A DNA stretch of 64,000 bases from the NCBI RefSeq assembly GCF_004784475.1, contig NZ_SRRT01000002.1, positions 434,001-498,000 on the forward strand, written 5' to 3'. The translations under genes were made by a program, and so were the position numbers. How positions within the stretch are numbered: position 1 is the stretch's first letter; every line of letters begins with the position of its first letter. Shown here piece after piece: positions 34,486 through 42,965 of the stretch. The notes beneath the pieces are model-generated. The model saw only the letters and a list, made by a program, of their open reading frames with translations. It ran no database searches and had not been told where the DNA came from. Origin of the DNA: Streptomyces bauhiniae (lineage in GTDB: Bacteria > Actinomycetota > Actinomycetes > Streptomycetales > Streptomycetaceae).

Positions 34486-34490
34486 CGTCC

Positions 34491-36470
34491 TCACGCCCCG
34501 TCGCGGCACGCCTTCCGGTCGGCTGCGATGCGGACGAACCGGGCGAGCGCGTCGGCGTCGTCGACCGCGGCGGGGTTGGCGACGTCGGCCGGCGGAGCGC
34601 CCTGGAGGATGCGTTTGACGGGGACTTCGAGGCGCTTGCCGGTCATGGTGTGCGGCAGGGCGGGGACGGCTATGACATCGTCGGGCACGTGGCGTGGTGA
34701 GACCTGGGTCCGGATGTGGTCGCGCAGCCGGGCCGCGAGGGCGGGCGTCAGGTCGTGTCCGGCGGCCAGGACCACGAAGAGGGGCATCCAGTAGCCGCCG
34801 TCGGGTTCCTCGACGCCGACGACGAGTGCGTCGGTGACTTCTTCGAGCCGCTCGACGGCCTCGTAGATCTCGGCGCTGCCCATGCGGACGCCGTACCGGT
34901 TCATGGTGGCGTCGGAGCGGCCGTGGACGACGACACTGCCGCGATCGGTGACGGTGACCCAGTCGCCGTGGCGCCAGACGCCGGGGTAGGTGGCGAAGTA
35001 GGCGTCGCGGTAGCGGAGTTCACCGGGGTCGTGCCAGAAGTACAGCGGCATCGACGGCATCGGCCGGGTGACGACGAGTTCGCCGACCTGGCCGGTGACG
35101 GGGCGCCCGTCTTCGTCCCAGGCTTCGAGGGCGACGCCGAGTGTCCGGGCCTGCATCTCGCCGGGACGGGACGGGAGGGTGGGTACGCCGCCCGCGAAGC
35201 CGGAGACGATGTCGGTGCCGCCGCTGGCCGCGGCGAGCCAGGTCGCGGGCAGCGTCTCGTGGAGCCACTGGGCGGTGCCGGCGGGCAGGGGTGAACCGGT
35301 GCTGCCGAGGCCGGTCAGCTTCAGGTCGTAGGCCGTGCCGGGGCTGGTGCCGGCCTTGTGGGTGGCGATCAGGTAGGCGGGGCTCGTGCCCAGGAAGGTC
35401 AGCCGTTCGTCCGCGGCGAGCTGCCACAGGGCTCCCGGGTCCGGCCAGCCGGGGCTGCCGTCGTAGAGCACGATCGTGGAGCCGAGGAGCAGGCCGGAGA
35501 CCTGGATGTTCCACATCATCCAACTGGTGCTGGTGTACCAGCCGAAGCGGGAGTCGGCGTCCAGGTCCGCGTGCAGTCCGAGGAACTTGAGGTGCTCCAG
35601 GGTGACCCCGCCGTGGCCGTGCACGATGCCCTTGGGCCGGCCGGTGGTGCCGCTGGAGTACAGCACCCACAGCGGGTGGCCGAACGGCACCGGGGTCGTC
35701 TCGAGCGCGTGGCCGCCCCGGGTGAGGGTGTCGAAGTGCGCGGTGCCGGGCGGCTGGGCGCCGCCGATGTGCGGGACCCACACAGTGGTCCGCACGGACG
35801 GCAGGAGGCGGCGGAGCTGGTCGTTGTGGGCGGAGCGGTCGTGTTCCCGGCCGGCGTAGCGGTAGCCGTCGGCGACGAAGAGCACGGTGGGTTCGAGCTG
35901 GCCGAGGCGGTCGGCGGCGCCCTCGGGCGAGTACTCCTGGGAGCAGGCGGACCAGGTTGCGCCGACGGCGGCGGTGGCGAGGAACGCGACGACGGTGGCG
36001 GTGATGTTCGGGAGATAGCCGACGACGCGGTCACCCGTACCGACGCCTTCGGTACGGAGCCAGTGCGCGAGGGAGGCGACGCGCCGGCGCAGCTCGTCGC
36101 GGGTCACCTCCTGCCGGTGCCCGCCTTCGGAGACGGCGACGATCGCGGTCCGGTCACCGGTGTGACGCAGCGCCTGCTCGGCGTAGTTGAGCGTGGCGCC
36201 GGGGAACCAGACCGCCCCCGGCATCGTGTCGTCGGCCAGCACGTGTGTCGCCCGCTCGTGGAAGCGGACGTCGTAGAAGTCGGCGACCGCCTGCCAGAAC
36301 TCCTCCAGCTCGGTGACCGACCAGCGCCAGAGCGCCTCGTAGTCGGCGAAGTCACCGCGGCCCCGGGCGTCCAGCCACTGGACGAACGCGGCGATCCGGG
36401 TGCGGGAGGCGGCTTCCGGACGGGGTGTCCACTCCGGTACGGCGACGGGCCCCGGTTCTTCAACCAGCAC
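34491..36470 (-). CDS. aacS: Acetoacetate-CoA ligase (acetoacetyl-CoA synthetase)
   Basis: A 659-residue adenylating enzyme of the AacS group (acetoacetate + ATP + CoA). Seen: N-terminal ACAS cap (RIAAFVQWLDARGRGDFADYEALWRWSV), LNYAEQALRH, ATP loop VLYSSGTTGRPKGIVHGHGG, GWYTSTSWMMWN, LAAASGGTDIVSGFAGG, the YPGVWRHGDWV hinge and MTGKRLEVPVKRIL with the catalytic Lys. It starts with GTG 36470, overlapping the dioxygenase stop by 11 bases. As the last gene of the aromatic operon it probably activates a beta-keto acid released by ring cleavage and hydrolysis. Confidence 0.93.
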   Translation of the reverse strand: MLVEEPGPVAVPEWTPRPEAASRTRIAAFVQWLDARGRGDFADYEALWRWSVTELEEFWQAVADFYDVRFHERATHVLADDTMPGAVWFPGATLNYAEQALRHTGDRTAIVAVSEGGHRQEVTRDELRRRVASLAHWLRTEGVGTGDRVVGYLPNITATVVAFLATAAVGATWSACSQEYSPEGAADRLGQLEPTVLFVADGYRYAGREHDRSAHNDQLRRLLPSVRTTVWVPHIGGAQPPGTAHFDTLTRGGHALETTPVPFGHPLWVLYSSGTTGRPKGIVHGHGGVTLEHLKFLGLHADLDADSRFGWYTSTSWMMWNIQVSGLLLGSTIVLYDGSPGWPDPGALWQLAADERLTFLGTSPAYLIATHKAGTSPGTAYDLKLTGLGSTGSPLPAGTAQWLHETLPATWLAAASGGTDIVSGFAGGVPTLPSRPGEMQARTLGVALEAWDEDGRPVTGQVGELVVTRPMPSMPLYFWHDPGELRYRDAYFATYPGVWRHGDWVTVTDRGSVVVHGRSDATMNRYGVRMGSAEIYEAVERLEEVTDALVVGVEEPDGGYWMPLFVVLAAGHDLTPALAARLRDHIRTQVSPRHVPDDVIAVPALPHTMTGKRLEVPVKRILQGAPPADVANPAAVDDADALARFVRIAADRKACRDGA

Positions 36471-37383
36471 TGTGCGCCCCCGTCATCATCGCGGCGAGGT
36501 CCTCGGGCATGAGGAACGACGGAGGCGGCGGCGGACCCCAGTTGAAGAGGCTCCGGGCGCCCTCCCAGACGCCCGGCTTCCAGAGCGCGTCGTCGACGAT
36601 GCAGTCGATGTCGGAGTAGTACTCGGAGAAATTGCCGGCGGGGTCCTTGAGGTACCAGAAGAAGTTGGACCCGACGTGGTGACGGCCCAGGCCCCAGACG
36701 TGCCGCTCGGGGTCCTTCTCCAGCATCGCCATCGCGCCGCGGCCGATCTCGTCGATGTCCTCGACCTGCCAGGAGGTGTGGTGCAGGAAGTTCACCGGGG
36801 CCTGCTGGACCAGGACATTGTGGTGGTCGGTCGAGCAGCGCATGAACGCCGCCAGCGACGGGACGACGTCGCTCACCTTGAATCCGATGCCGTCGGTGAA
36901 GAACCGCTGGGTCGCGGCCTGGTCGGTGGACCCGATGACCACGTGACCCAGTTTGCGCGGGGCCACCCGGCCCTCGCGCAGAACGCCCGGCGCCCGTACA
37001 TTGGCGCGGTCGACCCGGCCGGGCCCGTTGTACGGCGTGGGAGCGACGCGCTGCTGCTCGATCCGGGACGCCACCGAGACCACGGCGCGGAACCCGGCGA
37101 TCGGCTCCTCCGTCACCAGCGAGTCGGCCGACCGCTCGACCGGCAGGTCCAGGGCGCCGAGTTGACGCTCGATCCGGTCGAGGTCGTCGGGGTCGTCCGC
37201 GCCGACGCCGATCTCGACGAGGCGGCGCCGCGGTGCGTGCGCGAGCTTGAACTGCTCACCGCCGTCCGCGGTCGCGAACGCGTTCCCGCCGAGCGGGGTG
37301 AGGCCGAAGTCGGTGTAGTAGGCGGCGGTCGCGTCGACGTCGGGAACGCCGACAGTGATGGAGGTGAGGCGGTGCAGGGCCAT
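36460..37383 (-). CDS. VOC-family extradiol ring-cleavage dioxygenase
   Basis: A 307-residue two-domain type I extradiol dioxygenase (catechol 2,3-dioxygenase-like). The C-terminal domain holds the iron ligands: His in KLGHVVIG, His in NFLHHTSWQVED and Glu in NFSEYYSDID; GRHHVGSNFFWYLKDPAGN is the conserved active-site strand. AAGGAAGG precedes the ATG. It lies between the FAH-family hydrolase (27 bases) and the CoA ligase (overlap). It would open a catechol made by the hydroxylase encoded upstream in the same operon. Confidence 0.9.
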   Translation of the reverse strand: MALHRLTSITVGVPDVDATAAYYTDFGLTPLGGNAFATADGGEQFKLAHAPRRRLVEIGVGADDPDDLDRIERQLGALDLPVERSADSLVTEEPIAGFRAVVSVASRIEQQRVAPTPYNGPGRVDRANVRAPGVLREGRVAPRKLGHVVIGSTDQAATQRFFTDGIGFKVSDVVPSLAAFMRCSTDHHNVLVQQAPVNFLHHTSWQVEDIDEIGRGAMAMLEKDPERHVWGLGRHHVGSNFFWYLKDPAGNFSEYYSDIDCIVDDALWKPGVWEGARSLFNWGPPPPPSFLMPEDLAAMMTGAHSAG

Positions 37384-37410
37384 GGTGTTCCTTCCTTTCC
37401 CCGTCGGGTC

Positions 37411-38271
37411 TCAGGAGGCGGTGGTGTACGGGGTGCCGGGCACGCACCGCTGACGGAGCTGTCCGATCCCCTCGATCCAGGTGACGACCTCCTCGCCGGC
37501 GACCAGGAACCGCTTCGGATTGCGGCCGCCGCCCACGCCACTGGGCGTACCGGTGAAGATGAGGTCTCCCGGCTGCAGCGGCAGGACCGCCGAGAGCCGC
37601 TCGATCAGGACCGGGACCGAGAAGATCAGGTCGCCGGTCCGGGCCTTCTGGACCTGCTCCCCGTCGATGCTGCAGCCGATCTCCAGGTTTCCGGGGTCCG
37701 GGAGTTCGTCCGGGGTCACGACGACCGGACCGATCGGCGCGAAGCCGGGGAAGGACTTGCCCAGGCTGAACTGCGGTGCGGGCGGGACGAGTTGCCGGGT
37801 CCGCTCGGAGTAGTCCTGTCCGACGGTCAGCCCGGCCACGTACTCCCAGGCGTCGGCCGCGGCGACCTGACGCGCCTCCCGGCCGATGACGACGACCAGT
37901 TCGGCCTCCCAGTCGACGGTGTCGCCCGGCAGTGCGAGATCGCCGTACGGACCGGTGATCGAGGTGCGGAACTTGGTGAAGACCGGTGGCTCGACCGGGA
38001 AGTCCAGACCGCTCTCGGTGGCGTGCTCGCGGTAGTTGAGTCCGATGGCGAAGATCTGACCGGGCTCCGGGACCGGTGCGCCGAGCAGGGTCTCGTCCAG
38101 GGGCTCGCCGGCGGGCAGGCCGGCCGACGCGGCCCAGGCGGTGAAGTCCCGCCAGTCGCGGTACACGGCCGTCGGGTCCGGCCCGAACCGGCCCTGGCTG
38201 GCCTCTTCGACGTCGACGGCCCCGGTGGCGGTGACCAGGACGAGCCGTCCGGCGAGGTTGGCGATACGCAT
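37411..38271 (-). CDS. Fumarylacetoacetate hydrolase family protein
   Basis: A 286-residue FAH-fold enzyme: FAIGLNYREHATESG, the acidic metal site in VDWEAELVVVIGREA, GQDYSERTRQL and the C-terminal 'LQPGDLIFTGTPSGVG'. These enzymes hydrolyse or isomerise acylpyruvates and ring-cleavage products. GAGGAG precedes the ATG. Between the hydroxylase and the dioxygenase, it most likely handles the extradiol cleavage product. Confidence 0.92.
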   Translation of the reverse strand: MRIANLAGRLVLVTATGAVDVEEASQGRFGPDPTAVYRDWRDFTAWAASAGLPAGEPLDETLLGAPVPEPGQIFAIGLNYREHATESGLDFPVEPPVFTKFRTSITGPYGDLALPGDTVDWEAELVVVIGREARQVAAADAWEYVAGLTVGQDYSERTRQLVPPAPQFSLGKSFPGFAPIGPVVVTPDELPDPGNLEIGCSIDGEQVQKARTGDLIFSVPVLIERLSAVLPLQPGDLIFTGTPSGVGGGRNPKRFLVAGEEVVTWIEGIGQLRQRCVPGTPYTTAS

Positions 38272-38299
38272 GGGGATTCTCCTCGTGAGGGCGCGGGGG

Positions 38300-40081
38300 T
38301 CAGCGCAGCTCGGTCGACAGCACCTGGGACAGGGCGTCCCTCAGCACGGCATACGGGTCGGCGACGGCGCCGAGTGAGCGGAACGCGACGTACCGGTCGG
38401 GGCGCACCAGGACCGCGCCGGCCGGGGAGATGCCGCGGTTCTTCAGCCAGGCGCAGCGCACGTCGATGAAGTCGGAGTCGAGGACGCCGACGGTGCCGGC
38501 CACCAGGGGCACGCCGTTCTCCGAGGCGAGCTTCTCGGCGGCCTCCACCCAGACCCCGCCCTCCTCCCCCGCCAGGAGCAGGAACTTGCCGCCGTGGACG
38601 AGGGTGCCCAGCGGGACGCGCTCGCCCTGGCGCTCGATGAACGCATGCGGCATCGGGTGGCCCGGCCGGGTGCTGGGCTCGTAGAGGCGGACTGGGTCGA
38701 GCGGGACGTACGCGGGGCTGCCGTCCGGCACGATCGCGGTGGAGGCGTAGCGGTAGCCGAACTCGACGTTGTGGTGGTGGAACTCCATGGTCTGCGAGGC
38801 GATCGCCCGGTTCAGGGCGTGCCGCTTGGCCGCCGACTCCGGGAGGTCCTGCCAGAGCGGGGCCAGTTCGGCCCAGTTCTCCTCCGGGGTCTTCTCCGGT
38901 GACAGGCCGAGGGCCTGGTCGATCGTGAAGTGGTTCAGCGCGTTGGCGATCGCGCTGTCGATGTTGTGCTGGTCCACCGGTTTGCGCTCGGCCTCGTAGG
39001 TGTCCAGCAGGCCGTCGCCGGCGCGGCCGGCCAGGACCGCGGCCAGCTTCCAGCTCAGGTTGTACACGTCGTGGATCGCCGAGGTCAGACCCAGACCGCC
39101 CGTCGGCGGGTGGCGGTGGGCCGCGTCGCCGGCGAAGAAGACCCGGCCCGCGCGGAACCGGTCCGCGATGACGCCCTCCATGGTCCAGGTGCTGATCCGG
39201 TGCACCGTGGGCACCAGCTCCGGCGGGAGCCCGAGGGTGGCGCGCATGCGCGCGAGGACCCGGTCCTCCTTCATGGCGTCGGGGTCGCCGGTGGCGTACT
39301 GCATGTGGAAGACCCACTCCTCCGACGCCGGACCCCAGTGGTCCGGGCCCATGGGCACGAGGACGCCGCTGAACGACCCGCCGAAGTCGGGGTTGACCAG
39401 CCAGCGGATCAGCACGTCGTCGTCCGTGGCCCACGGCGACAGGTCCGCGCTCATGTGGATCGAGAGCATCTTCATGATGTCCCGCTGTCCGTTCATCTCC
39501 ACCCCGACGAGCCGGCCGACCGTCCGGCCGCCGTCGGCGGCCATCAGGTACCGGGAGCGCACCTGGTACGTCGTGTCGGTGTCCTTGTCGCGGACGGTCG
39601 CGGTCACGCCGTCGTCGTCCTGCACCAGGCCCACGAGTTCGTGGTGGAACCGGACACCGCCCGGGTTCAGCTTCTCGGCGTGCTCCTTCAGTACCGGTTC
39701 GAGCCGGATCTGCGGCAGGTTGCAGGTACGGCAGGGGCTCGCCGCCACGTAGTCGGGGTCGGTGTAACCCCCGCCCCAGGCTTCGAGTTCGCCCAGCTTG
39801 CGGCCGTAGTTCTCGTGCGGACCGGCCAGCCCGGCGTACCAGGCGCTGGCGCGCATGTGCTCCGGCGGGGTGCCGCGCCGGTAGATCTCGGGAGCCGCGC
39901 CGACCTCGGTGAAGATCTCCATCGCCCGCTGGTTGAGGACGTGGGCCTTCGGCAGCGTCGAGGTGGCCGGCAGGGCGCTCACCAGCAACGAGTCGACACC
40001 GAGGGTGGACAACGTCATCGACGCGGTGAGGCCGGCGCCGCCGCCGCCCACGATGAGGACGGGGACCTGAACGTCAGTCAT
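38300..40081 (-). CDS. FAD-dependent aromatic monooxygenase (PHBH/phenol hydroxylase family)
   Basis: A 593-residue group A flavoprotein hydroxylase. Seen: FAD fold LIVGGGGAGLTASMTLSTLG, the DG motif AADGGRTVGRLVG, and the GD motif VFFAGDAAHRHPPTGGLGLTSAIHDVYNLSWKL; a thioredoxin-like C-terminal domain follows (about 490-593). It would hydroxylate a phenolic acid or phenol with NAD(P)H and O2. ATG 40081 has AAGGAG upstream; the frame opens 21 codons earlier. First gene of the operon, divergent from a GntR regulator. Confidence 0.92.
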   Translation of the reverse strand: MTDVQVPVLIVGGGGAGLTASMTLSTLGVDSLLVSALPATSTLPKAHVLNQRAMEIFTEVGAAPEIYRRGTPPEHMRASAWYAGLAGPHENYGRKLGELEAWGGGYTDPDYVAASPCRTCNLPQIRLEPVLKEHAEKLNPGGVRFHHELVGLVQDDDGVTATVRDKDTDTTYQVRSRYLMAADGGRTVGRLVGVEMNGQRDIMKMLSIHMSADLSPWATDDDVLIRWLVNPDFGGSFSGVLVPMGPDHWGPASEEWVFHMQYATGDPDAMKEDRVLARMRATLGLPPELVPTVHRISTWTMEGVIADRFRAGRVFFAGDAAHRHPPTGGLGLTSAIHDVYNLSWKLAAVLAGRAGDGLLDTYEAERKPVDQHNIDSAIANALNHFTIDQALGLSPEKTPEENWAELAPLWQDLPESAAKRHALNRAIASQTMEFHHHNVEFGYRYASTAIVPDGSPAYVPLDPVRLYEPSTRPGHPMPHAFIERQGERVPLGTLVHGGKFLLLAGEEGGVWVEAAEKLASENGVPLVAGTVGVLDSDFIDVRCAWLKNRGISPAGAVLVRPDRYVAFRSLGAVADPYAVLRDALSQVLSTELR

Positions 40082-40175
40082 GGAACGTCTCCTTGATCGG
40101 GACCGCGGCGCTGCGGTCCTCGACGGGATAGGGCGTGGCCACATCGTGCGCCCCTGGAAATCGATCCGTCAATGT

Positions 40176-40187
40176 AAAATCGATTTT
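40176..40187. promoter_or_regulatory. GntR operator candidate in divergent spacer
   Basis: AAAATCGATTTT is a perfect 12-base palindrome; with AAATCGAT at 40158-40165 it forms an inverted pair (AAATCGAT-N13-ATCGATTT). This AT-rich block lies between the hydroxylase operon and the GntR gene and is the obvious binding site. Confidence 0.6.
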
Positions 40188-40222
40188 TCTTTCCGGTGTC
40201 GATCTCCCGGAATCGGCTCGCC

Positions 40223-40237
40223 TACACTGCCCCCATG
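40223..40237 (+). promoter_or_regulatory. Leaderless promoter of GntR gene
   Basis: TACACT (40223-40228), six bases, then ATG at 40235; no Shine-Dalgarno sequence. Confidence 0.6.
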
Positions 40238-40912
40238 GCCACGAGTCCCGCGAAGCCCACCCGCGCCCAGGAGGTCTACGACCGCATCCGCGGCAGCCTC
40301 ATCCGCGGCGAACTGGCGCCCGGGAGCAAGCTCAGGATGGGCGACTTCACCGAGCGGTACGGCGTGAGCCTCTCCGTCGTCCGGGAGGCGGTGACCCGCC
40401 TGGCCGGCGAGGGACTGGTCGAGGCCATCCCCCAGCGGGGCTTCGCGGTGGCGACGCTGACGGTGGACGACCTCCAGGACCTGACGCGCACCCGCGTCCT
40501 CATCGAGACGCTGGCCCTCGCGGAGTCGGTCAGGCACGGTGACCTGGCCTGGGAGGCGTCGGTCGTCGCCACGCATCACGCGCTGGCCCGCACACCCATG
40601 GTGACCCCGGAAGGCCACGTCGACCCGGCATTCACCGTCGCCCACCGGGAGTTCCACCACACCCTGCTCGCGGGCTGCGGCAGCGCGCGGCTCGAGGCGA
40701 TCGCGACCGGGCTCCGGGACTGCGCCGAGCTGTACCAGTACTGGTCCCACGAGTTCGGCGGGGACACCACCCGCGACATCGCCGCCGAGCACAAGGCCAT
40801 CGCCGAGCTGGCCGTCGCCCGCGACGAGGCCGGCGCGACCCGGGCGCTCCGCGAGCACATCGAACGCACCACCGCCGCCCTCATCGGCTACGCCGAACGC
40901 GCCTCCGCCTGA
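40235..40912 (+). CDS. GntR family regulator, FCD subfamily
   Basis: A 225-residue regulator: winged HTH (AQEVYDRIRGSLIRGELAPGSKLRMGDFTERYGVSLSVVREAVTRLAGEGLVEAIPQRGFAV) and FCD domain with metal/ligand residues in AHREFHHTLL and AEHKAIAEL. The frame extends 13 codons upstream, but ATG 40235 fits a leaderless start. It is divergent from the hydroxylase operon, which it probably represses until an aromatic intermediate binds. Confidence 0.92.
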   Translation: MATSPAKPTRAQEVYDRIRGSLIRGELAPGSKLRMGDFTERYGVSLSVVREAVTRLAGEGLVEAIPQRGFAVATLTVDDLQDLTRTRVLIETLALAESVRHGDLAWEASVVATHHALARTPMVTPEGHVDPAFTVAHREFHHTLLAGCGSARLEAIATGLRDCAELYQYWSHEFGGDTTRDIAAEHKAIAELAVARDEAGATRALREHIERTTAALIGYAERASA

Positions 40913-40965
40913 GCGAACACCGCATCTATGGAGGGCTGTTGGTCGCGGCCCGGACCTCGAACCCG

Positions 40966-40994
40966 GAGCCCCGCCGGAGTGACCGGCGGGGCTC
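40966..40994. terminator. Terminator hairpin between convergent genes
   Basis: A perfect 12-bp stem (GAGCCCCGCCGG, 40966-40977, with 40983-40994) and 5-base loop lie between the GntR gene (plus) and the amidohydrolase gene (minus). Confidence 0.75.
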
Positions 40995-41017
40995 GGGGGT
41001 GTCGAAGGCGTTCCCTG

Positions 41018-41974
41018 TCAGCGGGCGAGCCGGGGGAAGAGGGCTTCGGCGTTGCCGCGGTCGATGGCGGCGCGCTGGGCGTCGTCGAGGGGGTAGGCGT
41101 CGAGCTGCCGGGTGAAGTAGGCGGACATGTCGGGGGTGGCGTACGGGAAGTCGCTGCCGAAGGTGATGCGGGTGGGGTCGGCGAAGGCGAGCAGGGTGGG
41201 GAGGGTGTCGGGGTTGGCGCTGAGGGCGGTGTCGAAGTAGAAGCGCCGCAGTTCGGCGAGGATCGTCTCGTGGGGCATGGGGGGCTTCACCCCGCTGACC
41301 TGCTGGTGCGCCTGCAGGGCGAGGGCGATGCGGTGGGCGGCGTAGGGCAGGAAGCCGCCGCCGTGGGACAGGATGAACCGGATGTCCGGGTGGCGGGTGG
41401 TGGTGCCCGACAGGACGAGATTCATCGCGGCGCGGGTGGTGTCGAGCAGGAAGTCCGCGGCGTAGGGCGGGATGCCGGGGACGAGCGGGCCGGGCAGCTC
41501 GGCGGGGTGGATGAAGACGGTGGCGCCGCGCCGGCCGAGTTCGGCCATGAGCGGCTCGAAGGCCGGGTCGCCGAGATAGGTGCCGCTCTGGTTGGCGAGG
41601 AGCACGATGCCGTCGGCGCCCAGCTCGTCCAGGGCACGGGCGGCCTCGTTCAGCGCACCGTCGACGTCGGGCAGCGTGAGGGTGGCGAAGAAGCCGTAGC
41701 GGTCGGGGTCGTCCCTGACGATCGCGGCGGCGTAGTCGTTGACCTTGCGGGCCCAGGTGGTGGCCTCGGCGGCATCCCCTAGGTAGGTGCCGGGGGTGGA
41801 GACCGACAGGACGGCGGCCTGGATGCCCTGGCTGTCCATGAAGGCGAGGTCGGTGTCGACGTCCCACCGCGGGATGGGCAGGCCGCCGGCGGTCACGCCG
41901 CGGGAGAGGAGCCAGTCGCGGTAGTGCGGCGGAACGATGTGGTGGTGGGTGTCGATGCGCGCGGGACCGGTCAC
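41018..41974 (-). CDS. Amidohydrolase family protein, ACMSD-like decarboxylase
   Basis: A 318-residue metal-dependent TIM barrel of the aminocarboxymuconate-semialdehyde/resorcylate decarboxylase group. Metal ligands are in RIDTHHHIVP (His10, His12), VFIHPAE (His), LSHGGG (His) and FGSDFPYA (Asp). Such enzymes remove CO2 from aromatic acids or muconate semialdehydes, and some are hydrolases. The start is GTG 41974 with AGAGGTG upstream. It is divergent from a MarR gene (61-base spacer) and convergent with the aromatic-operon regulator, so it may supply that pathway. Confidence 0.88.
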   Translation of the reverse strand: MTGPARIDTHHHIVPPHYRDWLLSRGVTAGGLPIPRWDVDTDLAFMDSQGIQAAVLSVSTPGTYLGDAAEATTWARKVNDYAAAIVRDDPDRYGFFATLTLPDVDGALNEAARALDELGADGIVLLANQSGTYLGDPAFEPLMAELGRRGATVFIHPAELPGPLVPGIPPYAADFLLDTTRAAMNLVLSGTTTRHPDIRFILSHGGGFLPYAAHRIALALQAHQQVSGVKPPMPHETILAELRRFYFDTALSANPDTLPTLLAFADPTRITFGSDFPYATPDMSAYFTRQLDAYPLDDAQRAAIDRGNAEALFPRLAR

Positions 41975-41995
41975 GATGGTTCACCTCTGAGTGAC

Positions 41996-42007
41996 TTAGC
42001 AAGCTAA
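41996..42007. promoter_or_regulatory. MarR operator candidate
   Basis: TTAGCAAGCTAA is a perfect dyad (TTAGC-AA-GCTAA) in the 61-base spacer between the divergent amidohydrolase and MarR genes; a further TTAGC follows at 42011-42015. Confidence 0.6.
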
Positions 42008-42023
42008 CTCTTAGCTCTGCTGT

Positions 42024-42038
42024 TAACGTAGACCCATG
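42024..42038 (+). promoter_or_regulatory. Leaderless promoter of MarR gene
   Basis: TAACGT (42024-42029), six bases, then ATG at 42036; no Shine-Dalgarno sequence. Confidence 0.55.
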
Positions 42039-42536
42039 ACCCCGCCCATGCAAAACGCACACTCCGCCCAGGAGCCGACCGGCGATCACCTGCCGCAGGC
42101 CGGGGACGCGGAGTTCCAGGAGTTCACCCGGGCGGTGCAGGATCTCCTCGGCGCCGTCCGCCGCAGCCGGGGCCGGCTGGCCGGCCAGACGCGCCCGGCC
42201 CTGTCGCTCTCCCAGGTCCAGCTACTGGAATCACTCGCCGACCACGGCACCCTCGGCGTCAGCGAGATGGCCGAACACGCCGGCGTCACCACCCCCACCG
42301 CCACCCGCATGCTCAAGCAGCTCGAACGCGACGGCATCGTCACCCGCACACGCAAGCCCGGCAACGAACGACGCGTGGAGATCGAGCTCACCGAAGCCGG
42401 CGCCGGCCTGCTGGCCGAGCACCGCGCGCGCCTGCGGGAACGTCAACTGCGCGCGTTCCGCGAACTGACCCCCGAGCACCGCGCCGTGGCCACCGAACTC
42501 ACCCGCCGACTCAGCGAGTTGGTCGACGAAATGTGA
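42036..42536 (+). CDS. MarR family transcriptional regulator
   Basis: A 166-residue MarR protein: LSLSQVQLLESLADHGTLGVSEMAEHAGVTTPTATRMLKQLERDGIVTRTRKPGNERRVEIELTEAG is the winged HTH. It is divergent from the amidohydrolase gene and probably represses both through the dyad between them. An ATG at 42048 is an alternative start; 42036 fits the promoter. Confidence 0.9.
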   Translation: MTPPMQNAHSAQEPTGDHLPQAGDAEFQEFTRAVQDLLGAVRRSRGRLAGQTRPALSLSQVQLLESLADHGTLGVSEMAEHAGVTTPTATRMLKQLERDGIVTRTRKPGNERRVEIELTEAGAGLLAEHRARLRERQLRAFRELTPEHRAVATELTRRLSELVDEM

Positions 42537-42571
42537 ACACCGTGATGTGCGGCGGCGGGACGGCGCGGGAC

Positions 42572-42960
42572 TTACCGCAGACCGGCCTCGGTCGCGAGGG
42601 CGGCTGCGGCGGCTCGGGAGGTGACGCCTGCGGTGAGCAGTCGCAGCACCTCCGCCTCCCGGGGAGCCAGACCCCATGATTCGGTGGGCTGCTCGGAGGT
42701 GTCCGGGGGATCGAGCGGGATGCGCACCTCCATACGGGACCCCCAGTTCTCCACCGACTCCAGGTCGAGGTCACCGCCGAGCGCGGTGGCCCGGGCGGCG
42801 GGTGGCGAGATCGATCGCCCTGGCGCGGGCCCTGGCGTCGTCCAGATCCCTGGCGCGCAGCGCGGCCAGCAGTGCTTCCAGATCCGTGACGTGTCGGTCC
42901 GTCAACTGGGCGGTCACCCTGAGCCGTTCGCTCGTCACCGCCCTGGGTTCCTGCAGATAC
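42572..42960 (-). pseudogene. Sensor kinase-LuxR type regulator, C-terminal remnant
   Basis: Minus-strand frames give EPRAVTSERLRVTAQLTDRHVTDLEALLAALRARDLDDARARARAIDLAT (kinase-like helical region), then after a frame change and large deletion ALGGDLDLESVENWGSRMEVRIPLDPP (end of an HATPase domain), then WGLAPREAEVLRLLTAG, the first helix of a LuxR HTH. It then jumps to VTSRAAAAALATEAGLR and a stop. The recognition helix is missing, so this GAF/HATPase-LuxR regulator has lost DNA binding and most of its kinase. Confidence 0.6.
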
Positions 42961-42965
42961 TCGTG

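Noticed and set aside
40941..40972. Minus-strand GGGTTCGAGGTCCGGG followed by GACCA, resembling the T-arm and 3' end of a tRNA
   Set aside because: The T-loop lacks the pyrimidine at its last position, CCA is misplaced by one base, no D- or anticodon arm exists, and the sequence overlaps the terminator hairpin at 40966-40994.
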